Of a stretch of 64,000 nucleotides of DNA, positions 51,301 to 59,926 are shown piece after piece. Under the pieces are notes generated by a model, which was not told the origin of the DNA, did no database searches, and was given only the letters and a program-made list of their open reading frames with translations. Location: contig NZ_JAPEMC010000001.1 of assembly GCF_026343115.1 (NCBI RefSeq), positions 2,852,001-2,916,000 on the forward strand, written 5' to 3'. Source of the stretch: Streptomyces sp. NBC_00102. GTDB lineage: Bacteria > Actinomycetota > Actinomycetes > Streptomycetales > Streptomycetaceae. The translations under genes were made by a program, and so were the position numbers. Each line of letters begins with the position of its first letter. Position 1 is the first letter of the stretch.

Positions 51301-52686
51301 ATGGTCTCCGAGCACACCGCCCAGGTCCTCGTCGCGTCCAACCGCGGCCCCGTGTCGTACACGCTGAACGAGGACGGTTCCCTCGACGCACGCCGGGGCG
51401 GGGGCGGGCTCGTCTCCGGGCTGAGCGCCGTCGACGACAAGGTGTGGGTCTGCGCCGCACTGAGCGACGGCGACCGCGAGGCGGTCCGGCGCGGCGTCGG
51501 CGAAGAAGGCGTCCGGATGCTCGACATCGACGCCGCCGTGCACGCCGACGCCTACAACGGCATCGCCAACTCCGTGCTCTGGTTCGTCCACCACCTGCTC
51601 TACCAGACCCCGGTCGAGCCGGTCTTCGACGACGAGTTCCGGCGCCAGTGGGCCGCGTACGAGACGTACAACCGGGCCTTCGCCGAGGCGCTGGCCGAGG
51701 AGGCCGGCGAGGGCGCCGCCGTGCTGGTGCAGGACTACCACCTGGCGCTGGTCCCCGGAATGCTCCGCGAACTCCGCGCCGACCTGCGCATCGGCCACTT
51801 CTCGCACACCCCGTGGGCGCCGGTCGACTACTTCCGGCTGCTGCCGGACGACATCGGCGAGCAGCTGCTGCGCGGCATCCTCGGCGCCGACCGGGCCGCG
51901 TTCCTCACCCGCCGCTGGGCGGACGCCTTCATCGGCTGCTGCACCGAAATCCTCGGCGGCACCAGCGGCACCCGCATCGGCGTGCACGGGCTCGGCGCCG
52001 ACGGCGACTTCCTGCTCGCCCGTTCGCACGAGCCGGACGTGGACGAGCGGATGGCCGCGCTGCGCGAGCAGATCGGCGGCGACGGCAGCCGGAAGACGAT
52101 CGTCCGGGTCGACCGGACCGAGCTGTCCAAGAACATCGTGCGCGGGCTGCACGCGTACCGGACCCTCCTCGACAACCACCCCGAGTGGCGCGAACGCGTC
52201 GTGCACATCGCCTTCGCCTACCCCTCCCGCCAGGACCTGGCGGTCTACCGCGAGTACACGTCCGCCGTCCAGGAGCTCGCCGACGAGATCAACAAGTCGT
52301 ACGGCACCGACACCTGGACCCCGGTCGTCCTGCACGTGAAGGACGACTTCGCCCGCTCCCTCGCGGCCTACCGGCTGGCCGACGTGGCGCTGGTCAACCC
52401 CATCCGGGACGGCATGAACCTGGTCGCCAAGGAGGTCCCGGTCGTCTCCGACCACGGGGTCGCCCTGGTGCTCTCCCGCGAGGCCGGGGCGTACGAGGAG
52501 CTGGGCGCCGACTCGTTGGTGGTCAACCCGTACGACGTCAGCGCGACGGCCGAGGCCCTGCACGAGGCGCTGACCATGGACGAGCGGGAGCGGTCCGAGC
52601 GCTCGGCCCGGCTCGCGGAGGCCGCCACCGCGCTGCCGCCGCAGGCGTGGTTCCTCCAGCAGCTGGAGGCGCTGCGGGAGGGGTGA
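51301..52686 (+). CDS. otsA: alpha,alpha-trehalose-phosphate synthase (GT20)
   Basis: 461 residues. Makes trehalose-6-phosphate from UDP(GDP)-glucose and glucose-6-P. SNRGPVSY and ARRGGGGLVSGLSAV near the N-terminus, WFVHH, VQDYHLALVPGMLR, HTPW, RVDRTELSKNIVRGLHAYR, NPIRDGMNLVAKE. The length is typical of bacterial OtsA. ATG at 51301. Its partner phosphatase is convergent on the other strand. Confidence 0.95.
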   Translation: MVSEHTAQVLVASNRGPVSYTLNEDGSLDARRGGGGLVSGLSAVDDKVWVCAALSDGDREAVRRGVGEEGVRMLDIDAAVHADAYNGIANSVLWFVHHLLYQTPVEPVFDDEFRRQWAAYETYNRAFAEALAEEAGEGAAVLVQDYHLALVPGMLRELRADLRIGHFSHTPWAPVDYFRLLPDDIGEQLLRGILGADRAAFLTRRWADAFIGCCTEILGGTSGTRIGVHGLGADGDFLLARSHEPDVDERMAALREQIGGDGSRKTIVRVDRTELSKNIVRGLHAYRTLLDNHPEWRERVVHIAFAYPSRQDLAVYREYTSAVQELADEINKSYGTDTWTPVVLHVKDDFARSLAAYRLADVALVNPIRDGMNLVAKEVPVVSDHGVALVLSREAGAYEELGADSLVVNPYDVSATAEALHEALTMDERERSERSARLAEAATALPPQAWFLQQLEALREG

Positions 52687-52752
52687 GCGCGCCCCCGTCC
52701 TCGGCGCCCGCCTCACCCGTCTTCCGGGCGTCCGCCCCGGACGCCTTCGGTC

Positions 52753-53604
52753 TCAGATGTTTTCGGCCACCGCCGCCAGCAGCGCCGCGACGTCCGCCGG
52801 CCCGGGCACGACCAGGTCGGCGCGGCCGGCCAGCTCGGGCACCTCGGTGCCGCCGCTGCACACCAGCAGCCCCGGCACCGGGTCCGGGCCACCGGAACGC
52901 AGCTTCTCCACCGCCGCGAAAGCCGCGATGTCGCCGAGGTCGTCGCCCGCGTAAAGCACCGCCCCGGCCCCCGTCTCCGCCACGTACTCGGTGAGCGCCA
53001 CGCCCTTGTCGACGCCGGGCGGGCGCAGCTCCAGGACCTGGCGGCCCGGCTCGACGATCAGCCCGTGGCGCGCGGCGAGCGCGCCCAGCGGCTCCCGCAG
53101 CAGCTCGAAGGCGGCCTGCGGATCGGCGGCCCGGCGGGTGTGGACGGCGACGGCCTGCCCCTTCTCCTCCACCCAGGTGCCGTTCAGCACCTCGGGCCCC
53201 TCCAGCAGGGCGGGCAGCTCCGCGCGGACGGCGGCGAGGCCCGGGTGCGGCGGCGGGGCGGCCACTTCGCCGGAGGCGGCGTCCCAGCGCTCGGCGCCGT
53301 AATGGCCGAGAACCACCAGGTGGTCCAGGCCGGGAACCCCGGCGAACCCGCCGTGCGCGACCGCGACGGCGGCCGGGCGGCCGGTGATCACGACGACGGA
53401 CGCGATCTTCGGCGCGAGCGCGGCGAGCGCGGGCAACACGTCGGCGTGGGCCCGCGCCTGCTCGGGGTCGGGGACGATCTCGGCGAGGGTGCCGTCGAAG
53501 TCGAGTGCCACCACGGCCCGGTCCGGCCGGGCCAGGAGCGCGGCGAGCCCTTCGCGGCCCGCTTCGGTGGACGGAGTCGGCAGGTGGTCCCGGTGGATGC
53601 CCAT
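52753..53604 (-). CDS. otsB: trehalose-6-phosphate phosphatase
   Basis: 283 residues, HAD superfamily. DFDGTLAEIVPDP (nucleophile Asp and acid/base Asp), VVITGRP, LGHYGAERW, then Lys of EEKGQAVAVHTRRA and YAGDDLGDIAAF (metal-binding Asp pair). It completes the OtsAB trehalose pathway. Tail-to-tail with otsA, 66 bases apart, so not in one transcript. ATG at 53604. Confidence 0.93.
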   Translation of the reverse strand: MGIHRDHLPTPSTEAGREGLAALLARPDRAVVALDFDGTLAEIVPDPEQARAHADVLPALAALAPKIASVVVITGRPAAVAVAHGGFAGVPGLDHLVVLGHYGAERWDAASGEVAAPPPHPGLAAVRAELPALLEGPEVLNGTWVEEKGQAVAVHTRRAADPQAAFELLREPLGALAARHGLIVEPGRQVLELRPPGVDKGVALTEYVAETGAGAVLYAGDDLGDIAAFAAVEKLRSGGPDPVPGLLVCSGGTEVPELAGRADLVVPGPADVAALLAAVAENI

Positions 53605-53914
53605 GGTCCGACCCTAGCGCCGCATCGGCCGCGTCGGCCGGGGCGGCCCGAGCGGGCCCGCGGAGCCCGCACGCCCGGGGCGGGTCCCGGCCCGTGCCCC
53701 GCAAGGGCTGTCCCGCAATCCGTGGTGGACCGGTGCGCGGCGTCGGATGCGGTGCATCGCAAGGCGGAGGAGCGTCCGCATACTGGATGCATGCGGACGT
53801 TCCGACAACGCGGCGAGGTGCCGTAGCTGTCGTCGCGCACCCACCAGGGATTGCGGGACAGCCCGTAGGCTCGGGAGGGAGGGAGCGCGGGACAGCAGCA
53901 AGGAGCACGAACGC
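53605..53914. other. intergenic region carrying a MITE
   Basis: 310 bases between divergent otsB and the MarR gene. The 160-bp element at 53705-53864 occupies the middle. The flanks hold the two gene promoters, not individually recognisable, and AAGGAG before the MarR start. Confidence 0.5.
53705..53864. mobile_element. 160-bp MITE-like palindromic element
   Basis: 24-bp terminal inverted repeats (GGGCTGTCCCGCAATCCGTG... at 53705-53728, complement at 53841-53864) with one mismatch. The interior is itself partly palindromic (CGTCCGCAT / ATGCGGACG around 53777-53803). No coding capacity. From memory, this GGGCTGTCCCGCAAT-ended sequence occurs in many Streptomyces genomes, consistent with a non-autonomous element mobilised in trans. 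No target duplication is clear. Confidence 0.75.
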
Positions 53915-54370
53915 ATGGACGACCCCATCCAGCAGGTCGAGTACGAGCAGATGCTGCTCAGCCGTCACATCTTCCTGCGCACCGCCAACGGCCGGCGCAA
54001 GGACGACGTGCTGGAGCGGAGCGCGTACGTCCTGCTGAGCCGCATCCGCGTGCAGGGGCCGATGTCCATCAAGGAGCTCAGCGACGCCTTCGGGCTCGAC
54101 TCGTCCACCCTCAACCGGCAGACCGCCGCCGCGATGCAGGCCGGTCTGGTGGAGCGCATTCCGGACCCCTCAGGAGGGATGGCCCGCAAGTTCCGGATCA
54201 CCCCGGAGGGTGCGCAGCGGCTCGACGAGGAGCGCGAGAAGAACGCGAGCGGGCTCGGGCTCGTGCTGGAGAAGTGGTCCGCGGAGGACGTGGAGACGTT
54301 CGCGGAGTACCTCAAGCGGTTCAACACCGACATCGAGCGGCTCTCCGGGCGGCCCTGGCCACGGCCGTAG
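53915..54370 (+). CDS. MarR family transcriptional regulator
   Basis: 151 residues. Winged HTH: ERSAYVLLSRIRVQGPMSIKELSDAFGLDSSTLNRQTAAAMQAGLVERIPDPSGGMARKFRITPEGAQRLDEER (about 35-108), with helical ends for dimerisation. AAGGAG precedes the ATG at 53915. No divergent target gene is obvious except otsB, separated by the MITE. The ligand is unknown. Confidence 0.9.
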   Translation: MDDPIQQVEYEQMLLSRHIFLRTANGRRKDDVLERSAYVLLSRIRVQGPMSIKELSDAFGLDSSTLNRQTAAAMQAGLVERIPDPSGGMARKFRITPEGAQRLDEEREKNASGLGLVLEKWSAEDVETFAEYLKRFNTDIERLSGRPWPRP

Positions 54371-54467
54371 CCGGTGTCCGGGGTGTGCGCGGCCCACGGC
54401 CGGATCGCTCGCGCGGCCCGTGGCCGCGTCGCTCGTGCGGGTGAGCCGGGTGCGCGGTGGCCCCGGC

Positions 54468-54776
54468 TCAGCGCCGGTTCCGCTTGGCGTCCCGTACGCG
54501 GCGCAGGCGGTTGACCGTCACGGGGTCCGCCTCCAGGGCGCGGCGGTCCTCGATCAGGGCGTTCACCAGCTGGTAGTACCGGACCGGGGAGAGGCCCAGT
54601 TCCTCGCGGATGGCACGTTCCTTCGCGCCGGGGCTCGCCCAGGACCGCCTTTCCAGCGCCAGCAGCGCGAGGTCCCGTGCGGAGAGCGCCGCGGTGCCCG
54701 GGCTCGCGTCGGCACCGGTTCCGTCAGCGTCGGCGCCGGTATCGATGGGTCCGTTTCCGTGCTCGGGGGCGGTCAT
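54468..54776 (-). CDS. DUF3263 domain-containing protein
   Basis: 102 residues. After an acidic Gly/Ala-rich N-terminus comes LSARDLALLALERRSWASPGAKERAIREELGLSPVRYYQLVNALIEDRRALEADPVTVNRLRRVRDAKRNRR, the helical DUF3263 domain, which looks like a small HTH. Widespread in actinobacteria, function unknown. ATG at 54776. Divergent from nagK. Confidence 0.88.
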   Translation of the reverse strand: MTAPEHGNGPIDTGADADGTGADASPGTAALSARDLALLALERRSWASPGAKERAIREELGLSPVRYYQLVNALIEDRRALEADPVTVNRLRRVRDAKRNRR

Positions 54777-54865
54777 GCCGACCAACGTAACGCGCGCCCC
54801 GGACAGCGCCACCGGGGCGCCCCACCGCCTGGGGATTTTTGTATGCACACAAAACAAAGCGGAAT

Positions 54866-54881
54866 AGTGGACTAGACCTTT
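54866..54881 (+). promoter_or_regulatory. dre-like DasR site upstream of nagK-nagA
   Basis: AGTGGACTAGACCTTT matches the dre pattern A(C/G)TGGTCTAGACCA(C/G)T at 13 of 16 positions. It lies about 30-45 bases upstream of the nagK start. DasR, the GlcN-6-P-responsive GntR regulator, is known to control nagKA in S. coelicolor. This site's use is inferred. Confidence 0.8.
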
Positions 54882-54908
54882 TGAGACCGGGGGGTGAAAC
54901 TGTCCCCC

Positions 54909-55841
54909 GTGAGACATGTCATCGCCCTCGATGTGGGCGGCACGGGAATGAAGGCCGCGCTGGTCGGAGCCGACGGCACCCTCCTGCACGAGGAGCGACG
55001 GGCCACCGGACGGGAGCGCGGTCCCGAGGCGGTGGTCGAGAGCATCCTCGGGTTCGCCGCCGATCTGCGCGCGTACGGCGAGGAGCACTTCGGCGAGCCC
55101 GCCGTCGCCGCCGGGGTCGCGGTTCCGGGCATCGTCGACGCCGAGCGGGGCATAGCGGTCTACGCCGCCAATCTCGGCTGGCGCGACCTGCCCCTGAGCG
55201 ACCTGCTCGGCGAACGGCTCGGCTCCATCCCCGTCGCCCTCGGCCACGACGTCCGCACCGGAGGACTGGCCGAAGGCCGCGGCGGGGCCGGACGCGGCAC
55301 CGACCGCTTCCTCTTCGTCGCCCTCGGCACCGGCATCGCCGGAGCCATCGGCATCGACGGGGTCGTCGAGCCGGGCGCGCACGGCAGCGCCGGAGAGATA
55401 GGGCACGTCGTGGTCCGGCCGGACGGCCCGGAGTGCGGCTGCGGACAGCGCGGCTGCCTGGAGACGCTCGCCTCCGCCGCCGCCGTCAGCCGTGCCTGGG
55501 CCGCCGCCTGCGGCGATCCCGCCCAGGACGCCGCGGACTGCGCGCGGGCCGTCGAGGCGGGCGATCCGGCCGCCCTGCGCGTCTGGGCGGACGCCGTCGA
55601 CGCCTTGGCGGCCGGGCTCATCATCGCGATCACCCTGCTGGACCCGCGCACCCTGATCGTCGGTGGCGGTCTCGCCGAGGCCGGGGAAACCTTGTTCACA
55701 CCACTGCGTGCGGCCGTCGAGGAACGCGTCACGTTCCAGACACTGCCCCACATCGTTCCGGCGGCCCTCGGGGACAGCGCCGGATGCCTGGGCGCGGGAC
55801 TGCTCGCCTGGGATCTACTCGCCACGGAGGTATCCGTCTGA
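54909..55841 (+). CDS. nagK: ROK family N-acetylglucosamine kinase
   Basis: 310 residues. ATP site IALDVGGTGMKAALVGADG, VAVPGIVDAERG, LGTGIAGAIGIDG and the ROK zinc motif CGCGQRGCLETLAS with the preceding GAHGSAGEIGHVV. Phosphorylates GlcNAc or a related sugar to the 6-phosphate. The GTG at 54909 (VRHVIALDVGG) is chosen because homologues start there and GGGGGGTG stands 13 bases before; a GTG at 54894 is in frame. Its stop overlaps the nagA start (TGATG). Under the dre-like site. Confidence 0.88.
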   Translation: MRHVIALDVGGTGMKAALVGADGTLLHEERRATGRERGPEAVVESILGFAADLRAYGEEHFGEPAVAAGVAVPGIVDAERGIAVYAANLGWRDLPLSDLLGERLGSIPVALGHDVRTGGLAEGRGGAGRGTDRFLFVALGTGIAGAIGIDGVVEPGAHGSAGEIGHVVVRPDGPECGCGQRGCLETLASAAAVSRAWAAACGDPAQDAADCARAVEAGDPAALRVWADAVDALAAGLIIAITLLDPRTLIVGGGLAEAGETLFTPLRAAVEERVTFQTLPHIVPAALGDSAGCLGAGLLAWDLLATEVSV

Positions 55842-56995
55842 TGGCCGGACGCGCAGACAGCACGGTTCTCACCGGCGCCCGGGTCGTACGGCCCGGCGGC
55901 ACCGAGGAGAACGGCCGGTTGGCCGTCGAGGGCACACGGATCGCCGACGGGGCCCGCGAGGACGCCCGCACCATCGACCTGACCGGCCACTGGGTCGTCC
56001 CCGGGTTCGTGGACATGCACAACCACGGCGGCGGCGGCGCGTCCTTCACCGCCGGTTCGGTGGACCAGGTGCTGACGGGCGTACGGACGCACCGCGAGCA
56101 CGGCACCACCACCGTCGTCGCCTCCACCGTCACCGACAGCCTGGACTTCCTCGGCCGGTGGGCCGGGGTCCTCTCCGAGCTGGCCGAACAGGGCGACATC
56201 GCGGGCATCCACTTCGAGGGCCCCTTCATCTCGCCCTGCCGCAAGGGCGCGCACAGCGAAGCGCTGCTGCGCGACCCCGACCCGGCCGCCGTCCAGGCCC
56301 TGCTGACGGCCGCGCGCGGCACCGCGAAGATGGTGACGCTCGCCACCGAACTCCCCGGCGGACTCGACTCGGTACGGCTCCTCGCCGAACAGGGCGTCAT
56401 CGCGGCGATCGGCCACACCGACGCCAGCTACGAGCAGACCGTCGAGGCGATCGACGCGGGCGCCACCGTCGCGACCCACCTCTACAACGCGATGCCCGCC
56501 CTCGGCCACCGCACCCCCGGCCCGATCGCGGCGCTGCTGGAGGACGAGCGGATCACCGTCGAACTGATCAACGACGGTACCCATCTGCACCCGGCGGCCC
56601 TGGAGATGGCCTACCACCACGCGGGCGCCGCCCGGGTCGCGCTGATCACCGACGCCATGGACGCGGCCGGCTTCGGCGACGGCGCGTACCAGCTCGGCCC
56701 GCTCGCGGTCGAGGTCAAGGACGGCGTCGCCCGGCTGGTGGAGGGCGGCTCGATCGCCGGGTCCACCCTCACCCTGGACACCGCGTTCCGGCGGGCCGTG
56801 ACGATCGACCGCATCCCGGTCGAGGACGTCGTCCGGTCCATCTCCGTCAACCCGGCCCGGCTGCTCGGCCTCTACGACCGGATCGGCTCGCTGGAGACCG
56901 GCAAGGACGCCGACCTGGTGGTACTTGACGAGGCGTTCGTCCTCAAGGGCGTCATGCGCAAGGGCGAGTGGATCGTCGAGCCGAAGGGCGTCTGA
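55841..56995 (+). CDS. nagA: N-acetylglucosamine-6-phosphate deacetylase
   Basis: 384 residues, amidohydrolase fold. VVPGFVDMHNHGGGG, GIHFEGPFISPCRKGAH (metal Glu), IGHTDASYEQTVEAIDAGATVATHLYNAMP, ITDAMDAAGFGDG (catalytic Asp) and PARLLGLYDRIGSLETGKDADLVVLD. Converts GlcNAc-6-P to GlcN-6-P plus acetate. Translationally coupled to nagK. It can process GlcNAc-6-P from MurQ too, linking the two amino-sugar routes in this window. Confidence 0.95.
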   Translation: MAGRADSTVLTGARVVRPGGTEENGRLAVEGTRIADGAREDARTIDLTGHWVVPGFVDMHNHGGGGASFTAGSVDQVLTGVRTHREHGTTTVVASTVTDSLDFLGRWAGVLSELAEQGDIAGIHFEGPFISPCRKGAHSEALLRDPDPAAVQALLTAARGTAKMVTLATELPGGLDSVRLLAEQGVIAAIGHTDASYEQTVEAIDAGATVATHLYNAMPALGHRTPGPIAALLEDERITVELINDGTHLHPAALEMAYHHAGAARVALITDAMDAAGFGDGAYQLGPLAVEVKDGVARLVEGGSIAGSTLTLDTAFRRAVTIDRIPVEDVVRSISVNPARLLGLYDRIGSLETGKDADLVVLDEAFVLKGVMRKGEWIVEPKGV

Positions 56996-57081
56996 GGGTC
57001 GTTTCCCCCTGAGGGGGACGGTACATCGCCGCCCGCGAAACGGCGTTGTCACCACCGTCCCCGTCAGGGCACGCTCTTCCC

Positions 57082-57570
57082 ATGCTGATCAGGGAAGCCA
57101 CCGCGGAGGACTGGCCGGCCATCTGGCCCTTCTTCCATACGATCGTCGCCGCCGGCGAGACCTTCACCTACCCCGCCGACCTCGACGAAGAGCAGGCAAG
57201 CGACTGGTGGTTGCTGCCGCGTCCGAACCGCACGGTCGTCGCCGTGGACGACGCCGGGGCCGTCCTCGGCACCGCGAAGATGAACCGCAACCACCAGGGC
57301 AACGGCTCGCACATCGCGAGCGCCAGCTACATGGTCGACCCGGCGCACTCCGGGCAGGGCGTGGGGCGGGCACTGTGCGCGTACACCGTGGAGTGGGCGC
57401 GCGAACAGGGGTACCGCGCGATGCAGTTCAACGCGGTGGTGGAGACGAACGTCCACGCCGTGAAGCTCTACGAGTCGCTGGGGTTCGAGGTCATTGGCAC
57501 CTTGCCGGAGGGCTTCCGGCACCCGAAGGACGGGTACGTCGGGCTGCACATCATGCATCTGCGGCTCTGA
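57082..57570 (+). CDS. GNAT family N-acetyltransferase
   Basis: 162 residues: MLIREATAEDWPAIWPFFHTIVAAGETFTYP, VVAVDDAGAVLGTAKMNRNHQG, motif A YMVDPAHSGQGVGRALCAYTVEWAREQGY and motif B NVHAVKLYESLGFEVIGTLPEGFRHPKDGYVGLHIM. This GETFTYP subgroup is widespread in bacteria and uncharacterised. ATG at 57082. It follows nagA by 86 bases. Confidence 0.85.
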   Translation: MLIREATAEDWPAIWPFFHTIVAAGETFTYPADLDEEQASDWWLLPRPNRTVVAVDDAGAVLGTAKMNRNHQGNGSHIASASYMVDPAHSGQGVGRALCAYTVEWAREQGYRAMQFNAVVETNVHAVKLYESLGFEVIGTLPEGFRHPKDGYVGLHIMHLRL

Positions 57571-57809
57571 CCGGCGCAGCCGGGGCGCGAAACGGAGGAG
57601 TGCGGCAGGGTGCGGCGGAGTGCCGTTTCCCGGACGTCCGCCGCTCGTCCTCCGGACACCCTCTGGGCCCATGGCCGTCTCTTTGGCATGATCGCGGGAA
57701 CGGCGCTCCCCCGGCGCGGCACGCACCGCCATCGGAACGCCTCATTCCACAACGCGGGACCGGCAAGCGGCCCGGCGAACGAGAGAGAAAAACCGGGGGG
57801 CGAGTCCAG

Positions 57810-58736
57810 GTGATCCTGACCGTCACGCTGAACACCGCACTCGACGTGACCTACACCGTCGCGGACCTCGTCCCGCACGGCCGCCACCGGGTGAGCGAGG
57901 TCGTGGAGCGGCCCGGCGGCAAGGGCGTCAACGTCGCCCGGGTCCTCGCCGCGCTCGGACACCCCACGGTCGTCACGGGGTTCGCCGGAGGCCGCACCGG
58001 CACCCTGGTGCGCGAACTGCTCGCCCCGCTGGGCCCGCACGACGCGCTCATACCCGTCGCCGGCGACACCCGCCGCACCGTGACCGTCGTCGAACGCTCC
58101 ACCGGACGCACCACCCGGCTCGACGAGCCCGGCCCCGAGGTCGGCCACGACGAGTGGGCCGCCCTGCTCCGCACCTACGACGAACTCCTCGGCGAGGCAA
58201 CGGCCGTGGCCCTCTGCGGCAGCCTGCCGCCGGGCATCCACGTCGGCGCCTACGCCGAACTCGTCCGCCGCGCCCGCGCCGCCGGAATACCCGTACTCCT
58301 GGACACCGGAGGGGAACCGCTGCGCCGGGGGATGGCCGCCCGCCCCGACCTCGCGACGCCGAACGCCGATGAACTCGCCCGCCTCACCGGTTCCCGGGAG
58401 CCCCTGCGCGCCACCCGCGACGCACGCCGCCGCGGTGCCCGCTCGGTGGTCGCCCCGCTCGGCACGGACGGCCTGGTCGCCGCCACCGAGGCCGGCACCT
58501 GGCGCGCCGCGCCGCCCTCCGCCGTACGGGGAAACGCGACGGGAGCGGACGACTCGGCGGCGGCCGGACTGCTGTCCGGGCTCGCCGAGGGACTGGACTG
58601 GCCGGACCGGCTGGCCCGCGCGGTGGCCCTGGCCTCCGCGACCGTACTCGCCCCGGCGGCCGGGGAGTTCGACGCGGACGCCTACGCGGAGCTGCTGCCC
58701 CGCGTCACCGTGGAGTCGCTCGCGCCGGTGCTCTGA
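57810..58736 (+). CDS. PfkB family sugar kinase (1-phosphofructokinase/hexose-kinase-like)
   Basis: 308 residues from a GTG with GGGGGG 9 bases upstream. ILTVTLNTALDVTYTV, VVERPGGKGVNVARVLAALGHPTVVTGFAGG, CGSLPPG, LLDTGGEPLRRGM and NADELARLTG are typical of the fructose-1-phosphate/tagatose-6-phosphate kinase group. The ATP/anion-hole signature, usually xTGAGDS, reads ATGADDS here (Asp248 catalytic, Asp247 in place of Gly). Near nagKA, it may act on a phosphosugar of amino-sugar catabolism. Confidence 0.85.
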   Translation: MILTVTLNTALDVTYTVADLVPHGRHRVSEVVERPGGKGVNVARVLAALGHPTVVTGFAGGRTGTLVRELLAPLGPHDALIPVAGDTRRTVTVVERSTGRTTRLDEPGPEVGHDEWAALLRTYDELLGEATAVALCGSLPPGIHVGAYAELVRRARAAGIPVLLDTGGEPLRRGMAARPDLATPNADELARLTGSREPLRATRDARRRGARSVVAPLGTDGLVAATEAGTWRAAPPSAVRGNATGADDSAAAGLLSGLAEGLDWPDRLARAVALASATVLAPAAGEFDADAYAELLPRVTVESLAPVL

Positions 58737-58767
58737 ACCACCGGCGCGGCGCCCACGGAGCCCGCGC

Positions 58768-59784
58768 CTACTGCTGCTGCCCGGCCTTCAGCGAAAGCTG
58801 GTCCAGGTTGGCGTCGCACTGGTCGCCGACCTCGCAGGAGAGCTTCAGGGTGTTGGAGCCCTTGGTGAGGTTGACGTAGGCGTAGGTGTTGGTCCACCCC
58901 TTCGCCGCGTCGCCCTCGGCGGCCTGCGCGTAGTTCTTCATGTTGATCGAGCGGGGCGCCTCGGCGTTGACCGTCAGGGTCGTCTTCGCGTCCTTGCCGG
59001 GCACGCCGTAGGTCACGTACAGGGTGTACGGACCGGCCTCCGGCACGTCGACCGACCAGGTGGCGGACCGGCCGACCTCGTTGAGGCTGATGTATTGCCC
59101 GCTGGCGCTCTTCGCACCCGGGACGGTGTTGTCCAGGGTGGCCGTGCCGCCGAGGGTGAGCGCCGCCGCGTCCTGTTTCGGCAGCTCGACCGGCTCGTCC
59201 GAGCCGGAGGGCTCGGGCGACGCCGACGTGCCGTTGTCGCCGCTGGGCGCGGCCGAGGCCGATGCCTCGTTCTTCTTGTCGTTCTTGTCGCTGTCGTCGC
59301 CCGTGGTCAGGGCGGCGGCGATACCGATCAGCACCACCGCGACGACCGCGATGGCGCCACCGAGGATGGCCTTCGTGTTGGGGCCACCACGGCCGCCGTT
59401 ACCGCCGTTGCCGCCCCGCCCGGTACCACCACCGCCGTGCCCGACCGAACCGGACGCCGTCACGGCGCCGGCGCCGCCGGGGTAGGTCTCGGGGGCCGCG
59501 TACTGAGCGGTGGGCTGACCGTACTGCTGCGGGGCCTGCTGGCCGTACTGCTGCTGGGGCTGGCCATAGGGCTGCTGCGGCGGAACCTGCCCGTACTGGC
59601 GCTCTCCGACGGCCCGCACCTGGTTGTAAGAGGTCCGGGGGACGCCGCGCTGAGCTGCCGGTCCGGGGTAGCCGTAGCCGCCACCGCCGGGGGGCTGGGC
59701 GCCCGCCGCCTGCCCGTCGGCGTACAGGTAGCCGAACGGATCGTCGTCCTCGGGCTTGCCCTCGCCGTTGTTTCCGGCCGTCAT
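58768..59784 (-). CDS. membrane-anchored protein with C-terminal CBM35-like carbohydrate-binding domain
   Basis: 338 residues. Cytosolic N-terminus (1-125) rich in Gly, Pro, Gln and Tyr (repeated QQPYGQPQQQYGQQ), one TM helix at about 142-163 (AILGGAIAVVAVVLIGIAAALTT), an acidic Ser/Pro linker, then a beta-sandwich from about 210 (AALTLGGTATLDNTVPGAKSASGQYISLNEVGRSATWSVDVPEAGPYTLYVTYGVPG ... LSCEVGDQCDANLDQLSL) like CBM35/CBM6 modules, facing the cell wall. ATG at 59784. Probably senses or binds cell-wall polysaccharide. Confidence 0.8.
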   Translation of the reverse strand: MTAGNNGEGKPEDDDPFGYLYADGQAAGAQPPGGGGYGYPGPAAQRGVPRTSYNQVRAVGERQYGQVPPQQPYGQPQQQYGQQAPQQYGQPTAQYAAPETYPGGAGAVTASGSVGHGGGGTGRGGNGGNGGRGGPNTKAILGGAIAVVAVVLIGIAAALTTGDDSDKNDKKNEASASAAPSGDNGTSASPEPSGSDEPVELPKQDAAALTLGGTATLDNTVPGAKSASGQYISLNEVGRSATWSVDVPEAGPYTLYVTYGVPGKDAKTTLTVNAEAPRSINMKNYAQAAEGDAAKGWTNTYAYVNLTKGSNTLKLSCEVGDQCDANLDQLSLKAGQQQ

Positions 59785-59926
59785 CCCTGGGTCACTCCTC
59801 ACCTTTCGCCAGCCGTCGCCGACCGGGCGAGCCTACCTCGTACGGAGCATCCGCCGAATGTCTCCCGGGTCCCCGCTCCCCCACCCGCCCCGGTACGGGG
59901 CCGGGCGGGGAACCATCCAGTAAACG

